Shown: positions 24,387-32,115 of the stretch, one piece after another
Layout of the letters: the number at the start of each line of letters is the position of its first letter
How positions within the stretch are numbered: the stretch's first letter is position 1
Source of the DNA: Streptomyces tendae
Lineage (GTDB): Bacteria; Actinomycetota; Actinomycetes; Streptomycetales; Streptomycetaceae
DNA length: 54,577 nucleotides
Direction of reading: 5' to 3'
Assembly: GCF_014650435.1 (NCBI RefSeq)
Contig: NZ_BMUY01000019.1
Location: forward strand, 111,042 to 165,618
Notes under the pieces: model-generated
The model's input: only the letters and a program-made list of their open reading frames with translations
Database searches by the model: none
What the model was told of the DNA's origin: nothing
Made by a program: the position numbers and the translations under genes

Positions 24387-26484
24387 CGTCCGCCGCGGGT
24401 TCCCGGGCCGTCTTGGCCGCCGCCGCGGATTCGCCGGCCGCCTCCGCCGTCGCCACGGGCTCCCCGGCCGCCTTCGCCGCCGCCGTGACCGTCCTGGCCC
24501 GCGGGCCCTGGAACCAGTACGTCAGTCCGAAGCCCGCCGCGACCACGGCCGCGCCGCCCACCGCGTCCAGGACCCAGTGGTTGCCGGTCGCCACGATCGC
24601 CGAGACGGTGAAGAGGGGGTGGAGCAGGCCCAGGGCCTTCATCCACACCCTCGGCGCGATGATCGCGATCACCATCCCGCACCACAGCGACCAGCCGAAG
24701 TGCAGCGACGGCATCGCCGCGTACTGGTTGGTGAGGTGCGTCAGCGTGCCGTAGTCCGGCTTCGTGAAGTCCTGCACGCCGTGCACGGTGTCGATGATCC
24801 CGAGCCCCGGCATCAGCCGCGGCGGGGCGAGCGGGTAGAGCCAGAAGCCGACCAGGGCCAGCAGGGTGGCGAAACCCAGGGAGGCGCGGGCCCAGCGGTA
24901 GTCGACCGGGCGGCGCCAGTACAGGACGCCGAGGACGGCCAGCGGGACGACGAAGTGGAACGACGTGTAGTAGAAGTCGAAGAAGTCCCGCAGCCAGCCG
25001 ACCTTCACGACTGCGTGGTTGATCGCGTGCTCGATGTCGATGTGCAGGAAGCGCTCGATGTCGAGGATCTGCGTCCCGTGCTCCTCGGCCCGCGCCCGGC
25101 CCGCCGAGTTGCTGCCGCCGGTCGCCGCGAGGCGCACCTGCGAGTAGGCGGCGTAGGTGACCCGGATGAGGAGCAGTTCCAGCAGGAGGTTGGGGCGGGT
25201 CAGGACCCGGCGCAGGAACGGCAGCAGCGGGACGTGCTTGAAGCGGGTCGGCACCGGCGGTGCGTAGGCCGTCGGGACCGGGTTCTCGAAGTACGGCGAC
25301 GTGCGCGCCAGGAAGGGCACGGCGACGGCGGCGGCCAGCGCGGCCAGCAGCACGACGTTGTCCCGCAGCGGGTACAGGGCCGCCATGTTCGGCAGCATCA
25401 TCTTCGCGGGCAGCGTCATCACCAGGACGACGGCGACCGGCCACACGTACCGGTCGGAGGCCCGCTTGCCGACCCGGCCGACCACCGCGGGCAGCACCCA
25501 CAGCAGCTGGTGCTGCCAGGTGGCCGGGGAGACGGCGACGGCCGCGCAGCCGGTGACGGCGACGGCCAGCAGCAGCTGTCCGTCGCGGGCGTAGCGCACG
25601 GCGCGGCGCAGGGCGAGGACGGCGACGGCCGCGCCGAGCAGGAGGAAGAGGGCGATCTCCAGCGGGCCGTTCAGGCCGAGGCGGAGCAGGGCGCCGTGCA
25701 GCGACTGGTTGGCGAGGTCGTCGGCCTCGCCGCCCAGGCCGACGCCGGCCATGTGGTGCACCCAGTACGTGTACGAGTCCTGCGCCATGGCCGCCCAGGC
25801 GATCGCGGTGCAGGCGGCGAAGGTGATCCCGGTGGACAGGGCGGCGCGTCTGCGGTCGGTGAACCACAGCAGCGGGACGAAGAGCAGGACGGTCGGCTGG
25901 AAGGCGGCGGCGACGCCGATCAGCACGCCGCCCACCCGGTCGCCCCGGGCTCCGCGTACGGCGAAGCAGCCGAGCAGGACTAGGAGGACCGGGATGATGC
26001 TGGTCTGCCCGAGCCAGAACGCGTTGCGCACCGGGAGCGAGAGCATCAGCAGGCTGATGGCGACCGGCGCCGCGAGCAGCGCCGTACGGCGTCCGACCGG
26101 CTGGGGCAGGGCGCGGGCGGCGACCAGGCCGAGGGCCACGACGAGCAGCAGCGAGCCGAAGGTCCAGCCCCAGCCGAGGGCCTGCTCGGCGGCGCGGGTG
26201 AAGGGCTTGAGGACGAGGCCGACGAACGGCGTGCCGGTGAACTGCGTGGAGTCGTAGAGCGACCCCTCCACGTGCAGGACGCCGTGCTCACCGACCCAGG
26301 TCTCCAGGTCCGTCAGGCGCTCCCCCCGTGGGGTGCCGAGGACCGCGGCCACCTGCCGTACGGCCAGGACGGCCGCGATCAGCCACAGGCCGAGGCGTGC
26401 GACGCGCCAACGTGCTCTGCTCACGTCGGCGGCCGAGGCTCCGAAGGACTCCGCCGGTCGCCCACTGTGCTCCGCATTCGCCAC
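24346..26484 (-). CDS. bifunctional GT87 mannosyltransferase-like / PAP2 phosphatase-like membrane protein
   Basis: A 712-residue two-part membrane protein. The N-terminal 420 residues have about ten helices in GT87 style, with EHGVLHVEGSLYDSTQFTGTPFVGLVLKPF carrying the lipid-linked mannosyltransferase loop. The C-terminal 260 residues form a PAP2/AUR1-like domain: AAMPSLHFGWSLW (SxxxH motif) and GNHWVLDAVGG (the H-D motif) plus RLMPGLGIID. An Ala/Glu-rich tail follows. It may transfer mannose from polyprenyl-phosphate-mannose and handle a lipid phosphate, e.g. in phosphoinositol mannoside-like lipids. GTG 26484 has GGGAGG/ACGAGG upstream; longer frames lack it. Confidence 0.88.
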   Translation of the reverse strand: MANAEHSGRPAESFGASAADVSRARWRVARLGLWLIAAVLAVRQVAAVLGTPRGERLTDLETWVGEHGVLHVEGSLYDSTQFTGTPFVGLVLKPFTRAAEQALGWGWTFGSLLLVVALGLVAARALPQPVGRRTALLAAPVAISLLMLSLPVRNAFWLGQTSIIPVLLVLLGCFAVRGARGDRVGGVLIGVAAAFQPTVLLFVPLLWFTDRRRAALSTGITFAACTAIAWAAMAQDSYTYWVHHMAGVGLGGEADDLANQSLHGALLRLGLNGPLEIALFLLLGAAVAVLALRRAVRYARDGQLLLAVAVTGCAAVAVSPATWQHQLLWVLPAVVGRVGKRASDRYVWPVAVVLVMTLPAKMMLPNMAALYPLRDNVVLLAALAAAVAVPFLARTSPYFENPVPTAYAPPVPTRFKHVPLLPFLRRVLTRPNLLLELLLIRVTYAAYSQVRLAATGGSNSAGRARAEEHGTQILDIERFLHIDIEHAINHAVVKVGWLRDFFDFYYTSFHFVVPLAVLGVLYWRRPVDYRWARASLGFATLLALVGFWLYPLAPPRLMPGLGIIDTVHGVQDFTKPDYGTLTHLTNQYAAMPSLHFGWSLWCGMVIAIIAPRVWMKALGLLHPLFTVSAIVATGNHWVLDAVGGAAVVAAGFGLTYWFQGPRARTVTAAAKAAGEPVATAEAAGESAAAAKTAREPAADVSSDLPAKDRTGS

Positions 26485-26893
26485 GCCTCGTCGGCCTCCC
26501 GCCCCGTTCGTACCCCGCGTACCGAGCTCGTGTACGCAGTGTGTCGTCCCTGCGAACCCTATGAGGCTCGCACCACCCCCGTAGGGAGACGCGAGCGCCC
26601 CCCACTCAACCTGACAGCGGACCGCTTTTCGTTTCGGGGAGCGAGAAGGATCACAGCTCGCGGGTGGCCGGACGGCGCACGGCGCGCGCATGTCTCCTGC
26701 GTGCACCCCGTTTTGGTGCACAGTGCAACGAAAAGCATACCGGGCGTAAGCGGCGCATCAGCGCCTATGGTCGCTTTTCTGCCCGTGGCCGAGTGCCGCG
26801 GGCGCTTTCCGGCCCGGCGACAGCGCCGCCGTGCGGGTCGTGGCGCACTCCGCCCCCCGTCCCTGTCCCCGTCGAAAGTAGGCGAGCGTAGTT
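26485..26893. promoter_or_regulatory. 409-bp divergent intergenic region with GTGCAC dyad
   Basis: No gene seen. At 26701-26721 a 7-bp inverted repeat GTGCACC-N7-GGTGCAC is followed by AGTGCAAC, which repeats the half site in part. It lies midway between the GT87/PAP2 and MHS transporter genes and might be an operator for either. Confidence 0.4.
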
Positions 26894-28279
26894 TTGTCGG
26901 CCGCCCCCGTCGCCGCTGCTCCTCCGTCCCGTACGCCCCCCGCTCCCGTCCCGCGTGCCGCCGGCGCGCCCACCGCCACCGATCCAGCGCTCGTGCGGCG
27001 CGCCGTCAAGGCGGCGGCACTGGGCAACGCGATGGAGTGGTTCGACTTCGGCGTCTACAGCTACATCGCCGTGACGCTGGGCAAGGTCTTCTTCCCGTCC
27101 GGCAACCCCACCGCGCAGCTGCTCTCCACCTTCGGTGCCTTCGCGGCGGCGTTCCTGGTCCGGCCGCTGGGCGGCATGGTCTTCGGTCCGCTCGGCGACC
27201 GGGTCGGACGGCAGAAGGTGCTCGCCGTGACGATGATCATGATGGCGGCGGGCACGTTCGCCATCGGGCTGATCCCGTCGTACGCGACGATCGGCGTCTG
27301 GGCGCCGGTGCTGCTGCTGGCCGCGCGGCTGGTGCAGGGCTTCTCCACCGGCGGTGAGTACGCGGGCGCGTCCACCTTCATCGCCGAGTACGCGCCGGAC
27401 AAGCGGCGCGGCTTCCTCGGCAGCTGGCTGGAGTTCGGCACGCTCGCCGGGTACATCGGCGGCGCCGGCCTGGTGACCCTGATGACGGCGCTGCTGTCGG
27501 ACGGCGACCTGATGTCCTGGGGCTGGCGCATCCCGTTCCTGATCGCGGGCCCGATGGGCATCGTCGGCCTGTACCTGCGGATGCGTCTCGAGGAGACCCC
27601 GGCGTTCGCGGCCGAGGTGGCGAAGGCGGAGACGGCACGGCCCAAGGTGCCGCTGCGCGAGATGGTCACCGGTCAGTGGCGGGCGCTGCTGCTCTGCGTC
27701 GGCCTGGTGCTGGTCTTCAACGTCACGGACTACATGCTGCTGTCGTACATGCCGAGCTATCTGACCAGCGAGCTGGAGTACGACGAGACGCACGGGCTGC
27801 TCGTGGTGCTGGGCGTGATGGCGCTGATGATGGTCGTCCAGCCGTTCGCGGGCGCCCTGACCGACCGGGTCGGGCGGCGGCCGGTGATCGCGGCGGGCTG
27901 CGCCGGCTTCCTGCTGCTGTCCGTCCCGGCGCTGCTGCTGATCCGCGAGGGCAGCCTGCTCGCGGTGGCCCTCGGCATGGGCGCGCTGGGCATGCTGCTG
28001 GTCTGCTTCACGGCCTCGATGCCGTCCGCGCTGCCGGCGCTGTTCCCGACGCGGGTGCGGTACGGCTCGCTGTCGATCGGCTTCAACGTCTCGGTGTCCC
28101 TGTTCGGCGGGACGACGCCGCTGGTGGTGACGGCGCTGATCGGGGCGACGGGCGACATGATGATGCCCGCGTACTACATGATGGCCGCGGCCGTGGTTGG
28201 CGGCGTGGCGGTGTGGTTCATGACCGAGTCCGCGGGACGCCCGCTGCCGGGCTCGGCACCGGCGGTGGAGGGGCGCTAG
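26894..28279 (+). CDS. MFS transporter, metabolite:H+ symporter (MHS/ProP) family
   Basis: A 461-residue permease with 12 predicted helices. The N-terminal MHS signature is ALGNAMEWFDFGVYSYIAVTL, motif A is FGPLGDRVGRQKVLAVTM, and helix 4 carries LLAARLVQGFSTGGEYAGA, both typical of ProP, KgtP and related proton-coupled uptake carriers of betaine, proline or organic acids. Motif A repeats in the second half as GALTDRVGRRPVI. The Pro/Ala-rich N-terminal 30 residues are cytoplasmic. TTG at 26894 is taken as the start, with AGGCGAG upstream; no ATG or GTG is nearer in frame. Substrate not determinable. Confidence 0.88.
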   Translation: MSAAPVAAAPPSRTPPAPVPRAAGAPTATDPALVRRAVKAAALGNAMEWFDFGVYSYIAVTLGKVFFPSGNPTAQLLSTFGAFAAAFLVRPLGGMVFGPLGDRVGRQKVLAVTMIMMAAGTFAIGLIPSYATIGVWAPVLLLAARLVQGFSTGGEYAGASTFIAEYAPDKRRGFLGSWLEFGTLAGYIGGAGLVTLMTALLSDGDLMSWGWRIPFLIAGPMGIVGLYLRMRLEETPAFAAEVAKAETARPKVPLREMVTGQWRALLLCVGLVLVFNVTDYMLLSYMPSYLTSELEYDETHGLLVVLGVMALMMVVQPFAGALTDRVGRRPVIAAGCAGFLLLSVPALLLIREGSLLAVALGMGALGMLLVCFTASMPSALPALFPTRVRYGSLSIGFNVSVSLFGGTTPLVVTALIGATGDMMMPAYYMMAAAVVGGVAVWFMTESAGRPLPGSAPAVEGR

Positions 28280-28282
28280 CGC

Positions 28283-28422
28283 ACACCGCGGTCCGCGGTC
28301 TGTGGCACGCGGCCTGCGGCACGCGTGGCACGCAGTCTGTGGCCCGTGGCCTGCGGCACGCGGCCCGTGGCCTGTGGTCCGCAGTTTGCGGCCTGCGGGC
28401 CGCGGTCTGCTCTGCGAGACTG
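28283..28422. repeat. degenerate GC-rich tandem repeat (GCGGCCTGYGGCACGC-like)
   Basis: The 145-bp gap between the MHS gene and the acetyltransferase gene is built mostly of imperfect copies of the phrases CTGCGGCACGCG, GTGGCCTGYGG and GGTCCGCGGTCTG. About ten partial units can be picked out by eye. Confidence 0.65.
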
Positions 28423-28427
28423 CCGGG

Positions 28428-28913
28428 ATGATGGTCAGACTTGCGGAAGAGCGAGACTTTCCCGGCTTCCTGGGCCTGGCGGCCCAGGTGGAGCACTGGT
28501 TCGGCCCGATGGTCGAGGACGCCGGGTTCCATGACGCGGTGCGCGACCACATCCGCCGGAACGCGGCACTCGTCGCCGTCTCCTCGGCCCCGGGCCCGGA
28601 CCTGCTCGGTGGGCTGCTGTTCGGTTCGGACGCGTCGGTCCACCACATCCACTGGCTGGTCGTGTCCCGGCAGGCCCGTGCGGGCGGCGTCGGCCGTGGG
28701 CTGATGGGGGACGCGATGCGCAGGTGGGTACGGGGACCGGCCGACGTCGAAGTGGTCACGTTCGGAGCCGACCATCCCGGTGCTCGCGAGAGCGGCGCGC
28801 GCGCCTTCTACGAGCGCCTCGGCTTCACCCCCGCCGAAGCGGCCGCACCCGGCCCCGAGGGCGGCTCCCGCCAGCTCTTCCGCCGCGCCGTGCCCGCGGG
28901 AGGCCCCGCATGA
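28428..28913 (+). CDS. GNAT-family N-acetyltransferase
   Basis: A 161-residue cytosolic acetyltransferase. The fold motif A with acetyl-CoA pyrophosphate loop is LVVSRQARAGGVGRGLM (R/Q-x-x-G-x-G/A), motif B is GARESGARAFYERLGFTPAEA, with the usual Tyr. The substrate is unknown. The first of two adjacent ATGs at 28428 is used; the second at 28431 is equally possible. The stop overlaps the O-methyltransferase ATG (ATGA), so the pair is translationally coupled. Confidence 0.85.
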   Translation: MMVRLAEERDFPGFLGLAAQVEHWFGPMVEDAGFHDAVRDHIRRNAALVAVSSAPGPDLLGGLLFGSDASVHHIHWLVVSRQARAGGVGRGLMGDAMRRWVRGPADVEVVTFGADHPGARESGARAFYERLGFTPAEAAAPGPEGGSRQLFRRAVPAGGPA

Positions 28914-29581
28914 GCGAGTCACGGCTCTGGGACGAGGTCGACGGCTACTTCGTCAGCCACCTCGCACCCGAGGACGAGGCCCTGGCGGCCGCCCGCAGGG
29001 AGAGCGACGCCGCCGGGCTGCCGCCGGTGAACGTCACCGCCAACCAGGGCAAACTGCTTCAGCTCCTCGCCCGGATCCAGGGTGCCCGCTCCATCCTGGA
29101 GATCGGCACCCTCGGCGGCTACAGCACCATCTGGCTGGCCCGCGCCCTGCCCGCCGACGGCCGTCTGGTCACCCTGGAGTACAACGCCCGGCACGCGGAG
29201 GTCGCCACCCGCAACATCGCCCGCGCCGGCCTCGACGCCCTCGTCGACGTACGCCTGGGCCCCGCCCTGGAGTCCCTGCCGAAGCTCGCCGACGAGAACC
29301 CGGCCCCCTTCGACCTGGTCTTCATCGACGCCGACAAGGGCAACAACCCGCACTACCTCGAGTGGGCCCTGAGACTCACCAGCACCGGCAGCCTGATCGT
29401 CATCGACAACGTGGTCCGCGGCGGCCGCGTGGCCGACGCCGACGACCCGGCCGACGACGTGCGCGGCACCCGCGCCGCCATCGAGCTGATCGGCAGCCAT
29501 CCCCGCCTCAGCGGCACCGCGGTCCAGACGGTCGGCAGCAAGGGGTACGACGGGTTCGCACTGGCGCGCGTACTGCCCTGA
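28910..29581 (+). CDS. SAM-dependent O-methyltransferase (catechol/caffeoyl-CoA type, Methyltransf_3)
   Basis: A 223-residue enzyme of the metal-dependent O-methyltransferase family. Motif I is ILEIGTLGGYSTIWLARAL (residues about 60-78), the acidic residue binding ribose is in LVTLEYN, and the metal/catalytic segment is DLVFIDADKGNNPHYLEWAL. The next strand, SLIVIDNVVRGGRV, supplies metal ligands Asp-Asn. The C terminus SKGYDGFALARV is typical. It methylates catechols or similar phenols in known cases. Start ATG overlaps the GNAT stop, so the two proteins are made together; a shared modification role is likely but unproven. Confidence 0.92.
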   Translation: MSESRLWDEVDGYFVSHLAPEDEALAAARRESDAAGLPPVNVTANQGKLLQLLARIQGARSILEIGTLGGYSTIWLARALPADGRLVTLEYNARHAEVATRNIARAGLDALVDVRLGPALESLPKLADENPAPFDLVFIDADKGNNPHYLEWALRLTSTGSLIVIDNVVRGGRVADADDPADDVRGTRAAIELIGSHPRLSGTAVQTVGSKGYDGFALARVLP

Positions 29582-29596
29582 TCGCGGGCCCCGGTC

Positions 29597-29995
29597 CTAC
29601 ACCTCGTGGTAGAAGCCGACGTTGACGCTGCGCGGCTCGGCGAGGTCCTGGACCACCACTTCGCCGCTGCCGCCCCTGGGCAGCGGCACGGTGCCGCCGT
29701 ACGTCATGGGCTGCGCCTGCGCGTGTCCGCCGACCGTCAGCCGGACCTCGCAGGAGGGCTCCGGCTGCGAGCCGCGGAGCCAGGTCAGCCGCCAGGTGCC
29801 GTCCGGGCCGCAGCGGAACTCCAGGTGGACGCGGGAGACGAACAGCCAGTCGTCCGGGGTCGACAGCCGGCACACGGACCTGTCCCTGCCCACCCGCAGC
29901 ACCGCGTCGGGGTCGCTGGGCGCGTCGGCCATCTGCATGCCGGCCGTGGCGCCCGCGTCCGCCGCGGTGACGGCGGCCATGGTGAGTTCGAGCAC
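29597..29995 (-). CDS. FHA-domain-like protein
   Basis: A 132-residue protein with a forkhead-associated fold in its second half. The phosphothreonine-binding pattern can be traced: VLRVGRDRSVCRLSTPDD, then FVSRVHLEFRCGPDGTWRL (S-x-x-H), and the following GGHAQAQPMTYGGTVPLPRG near the N of the classical FHA motif. It would bind a phosphothreonine peptide, probably from a Ser/Thr kinase. No other domain is present. The GTG at 29995 is preceded by AAGGAG five nt upstream, the best ribosome site available; an ATG five codons later (MAAV) is the alternative. Confidence 0.8.
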   Translation of the reverse strand: MLELTMAAVTAADAGATAGMQMADAPSDPDAVLRVGRDRSVCRLSTPDDWLFVSRVHLEFRCGPDGTWRLTWLRGSQPEPSCEVRLTVGGHAQAQPMTYGGTVPLPRGGSGEVVVQDLAEPRSVNVGFYHEV

Positions 29996-30083
29996 GTGCG
30001 CTCCTTCGAGGTCAGTCCGCTGGTCGCCGCCGCATGATAGATCGGCCCGGGGAAGGATGTCCGGCGTCCGGCACAATGGGGTC

Positions 30084-30491
30084 ATGACCGAGCGAAAGCC
30101 ACCCGGCGTCGACTTCGAGTCCTGGGTCGACAAACAGATTCGAGACGCGGACGCACGCGGCGAGTTCGCCGAGCTGCCCGGCGCGGGCAAGCCCCTGCCC
30201 GGCGAGATGGACAGCACCTACGACGAACTGTGGTGGGTCAAGCGGAAGATGGCCCGCGAGGGCTTCTCCGTACTGCCGCCCACGCTGGCCCTGCGCAAGG
30301 AGGCGGAGGACGCCCTGGAGGCGGCGGCGAAGGCCCCATCGGAGCGGGTGGTCCGCCGCATCGTCGAGGAGATCAACGTCAAGATCCGCGACGTCATGTT
30401 CAAGCCGCCGCCCGGCCCCCCGCTGGGTCTGAAGCCCTACGACGTCGAAGAGGTCGTACGGCAGTGGCGGGAGGGCCGGGCGGAGCGGTGA
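30084..30491 (+). CDS. DUF1992 (DnaJ homologue C28 conserved domain) protein
   Basis: A 135-residue cytosolic protein. Residues about 10-80 hold the family signature FESWVDKQIRDADARGEFAEL, then PGAGKPLPG and WWVKRKMAREGFSVLPPTLALRKE. The C-terminal part has two charged helices and NVKIRDVMFKPPPGPPLGLKP. Members exist from bacteria to human DNAJC28 but the biochemical role is unknown. It lies alone between the divergent FHA gene and convergent membrane-protein genes. Confidence 0.9.
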   Translation: MTERKPPGVDFESWVDKQIRDADARGEFAELPGAGKPLPGEMDSTYDELWWVKRKMAREGFSVLPPTLALRKEAEDALEAAAKAPSERVVRRIVEEINVKIRDVMFKPPPGPPLGLKPYDVEEVVRQWREGRAER

Positions 30492-30501
30492 CGCCCGTGG
30501 C

Positions 30502-31074
30502 TCACAGGCGCATCAGGCGGTCCGCCAGTTCGCGGTAGTCCCGCAGGGCCAGGCGGAGTTGTTCGGTGTCCGTGCTCGGCGCGCCGCCGTCCGGCCCGGC
30601 CTCCTGCCAGGAGCTGCGCAGGGTGCGGCGGCGGTGGGCCACGACGTCCGTGAAGCGGGCGGAGATCTCCTCCAGGACACGGTCGGCCTCCTCGACGGAG
30701 GCACGCGGCGCGTCGACGAACCCGGTCACCGCCTGGTGCAACCGCCGGCCGAGCCGGTCGGACTCACCGGCCGCGAGGAGCGGCCCGGCGACCCCGGCGG
30801 GCGTGACCGCCGAGGGCGCTTCGGCGGCGGCCCCGGGCTCGGGCGTGGTCCCCGGTCGGTCCGGGGCGCCTGCGCCGGCGGTGATGCCGGGCTCGGCCCT
30901 GGTCTCCGGTCGGTCCGGGGTGCCCGCCCCGGCGGTGGTGCCGGGCTCACCCGTGATGTCGGGTCCGGCGGTGGTGCCGGGCTCCCCTGTGATGTCGGGT
31001 CCGCCGGTGGATCGGTGTTCGCCTGTGATGTCGGGTCCGGCGGTGGTTCCGCGTCGGCCTGTCGTGTCGGGCAT
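30502..31074 (-). CDS. uncharacterised protein with Gly/Thr/Pro tandem-repeat N terminus
   Basis: A 190-residue protein. Residues about 13-50 are near-perfect 12-residue repeats GPDITGEPGTTA (36 bp units at about 30945-31055), followed by looser GAGTPDRP-type repeats. The C-terminal 90 residues are helical: LHQAVTGFVDAPRASVEEAD, then VLEEISARFTDVVAHRRRTLR. This segment matches a similar segment in the gene just upstream (QERFVDSPREAVGEADRLLAEL), so they are likely paralogous domains. The start ATG lies 3 bp after the upstream gene's stop. Function unknown. Confidence 0.75.
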   Translation of the reverse strand: MPDTTGRRGTTAGPDITGEHRSTGGPDITGEPGTTAGPDITGEPGTTAGAGTPDRPETRAEPGITAGAGAPDRPGTTPEPGAAAEAPSAVTPAGVAGPLLAAGESDRLGRRLHQAVTGFVDAPRASVEEADRVLEEISARFTDVVAHRRRTLRSSWQEAGPDGGAPSTDTEQLRLALRDYRELADRLMRL

Positions 31075-31077
31075 GCC

Positions 31078-31773
31078 TCAGCTCTCCTTCGGCCGGCGCT
31101 TGCCGAGCGACCACGCGTGGGTCGTGCGGGGCGCGTGGGCGGCGGGGGCGGCAGGGGCGGCGGGAAGAGGTTCGCCGGCCTCCGTGCCGGTCCGCCGCCG
31201 CCCGGCGTCGTGGCGGTCCGGGCGTACCAGCGCCTCGAACAGCGCGCGGGCCTCGACCATGGACGCGCGCATCTCCTCCGTGCCCGCGCCGCCGCCCTGT
31301 GCGTCGTCCGCGCGCGTGTGCGTCACGCGGTGCACGCGGCGGTACCCCTCGACATGGTGGGCGTGGTGCACGGACAACGCCGTGAGCTGCTCCTCGTACT
31401 GTCCGCCGTCCGGGAAGCCCCGCGCGGCGGCGAGTTCCGCGAGCAGCCGGTCCGCCTCGCCGACCGCCTCGCGCGGGGAGTCGACGAAGCGCTCCTGGGC
31501 CGCGGCCCAGCGCGCCTCGAAGCGCTCGCGCTCGGCGGGCTCCAGGGGCCGGGTGTGCAACGACCCGTGCCGCCGCACCCGTTCGGCCAGTTCCCGTTCC
31601 GCGGCCTTGGTGTCGCCGTCGTGCCGGGCCACGGCCAGGTCGTACTCGGGCCCGAAGCGCCGCTTCAGGCTCCCGCCGTGCTGGGGACCCCGTGCGCGCA
31701 GGGCAAGGACGGCCGCGACGACGAGCACGACCGCCACGATCACGATCAGAGCGATGATCACGCCTGTGGACAT
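31078..31773 (-). CDS. membrane-anchored helical protein, function unknown
   Basis: A 231-residue protein with one N-terminal membrane helix (VIIALIVIVAVVLVVAAVLALR, residues about 5-26) and a cytoplasmic or exported helical domain. Residues about 38-60 read RFGPEYDLAVARHDGDTKAAE, followed by RFEARWAAAQERFVDSPREA and GEADRLLAELAAARGFPDGG. This domain is widespread in Streptomyces and Mycobacterium proteins, with no known activity. The C-terminal 50 residues are Ala/Pro/Arg-rich. Strong ribosome site GGAAGG before the ATG at 31773. Forms an operon with the repeat protein. Confidence 0.82.
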   Translation of the reverse strand: MSTGVIIALIVIVAVVLVVAAVLALRARGPQHGGSLKRRFGPEYDLAVARHDGDTKAAERELAERVRRHGSLHTRPLEPAERERFEARWAAAQERFVDSPREAVGEADRLLAELAAARGFPDGGQYEEQLTALSVHHAHHVEGYRRVHRVTHTRADDAQGGGAGTEEMRASMVEARALFEALVRPDRHDAGRRRTGTEAGEPLPAAPAAPAAHAPRTTHAWSLGKRRPKES

Positions 31774-31927
31774 GAGTGCCTTCCGGGTTTTCGGCCTGCC
31801 GGCTCTCCGAGCGGGCCGGTTCGCCGTTCGGGTTGCCCCGGAGTCCGCGCTCAAACGGCGCACGGCGTGCGCCGAGGGAGCATCGGTGGGAAAATACGCC
31901 TGCCCGGCTCACCGGTCCCTGCCGACC

Positions 31928-32084
31928 ATGCCCGTCATGACCTGGACCGTCGCCCCGGAACCGTACGACTCCCCCGTCGCCGCCGCCCTCTGGCGCGCGT
32001 ACTACACGTACCGAGACCGAGGCCCACAACGACAGCCCGTACGCCGAGCACTGGTTCCACAAGCCGCTGGACCAGGAGCCCTGA
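31928..32084 (+). pseudogene. internally deleted GNAT acetyltransferase relic
   Basis: The first 28 codons read MPVMTWTVAPEPYDSPVAAA then LWRAYYTY, the usual start of a streptomycete GNAT protein. The frame then shifts and continues in another frame as ETEAHNDSPYAEHWFHKPLD and QEP-stop, which is the usual end of the same family. About 100 central codons, including the acetyl-CoA site, are missing. A deletion with a frame change explains both halves. Confidence 0.7.
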
Positions 32085-32115
32085 CAGGGCTTGGAGAAGG
32101 GGGCGTCGGAGGTGC

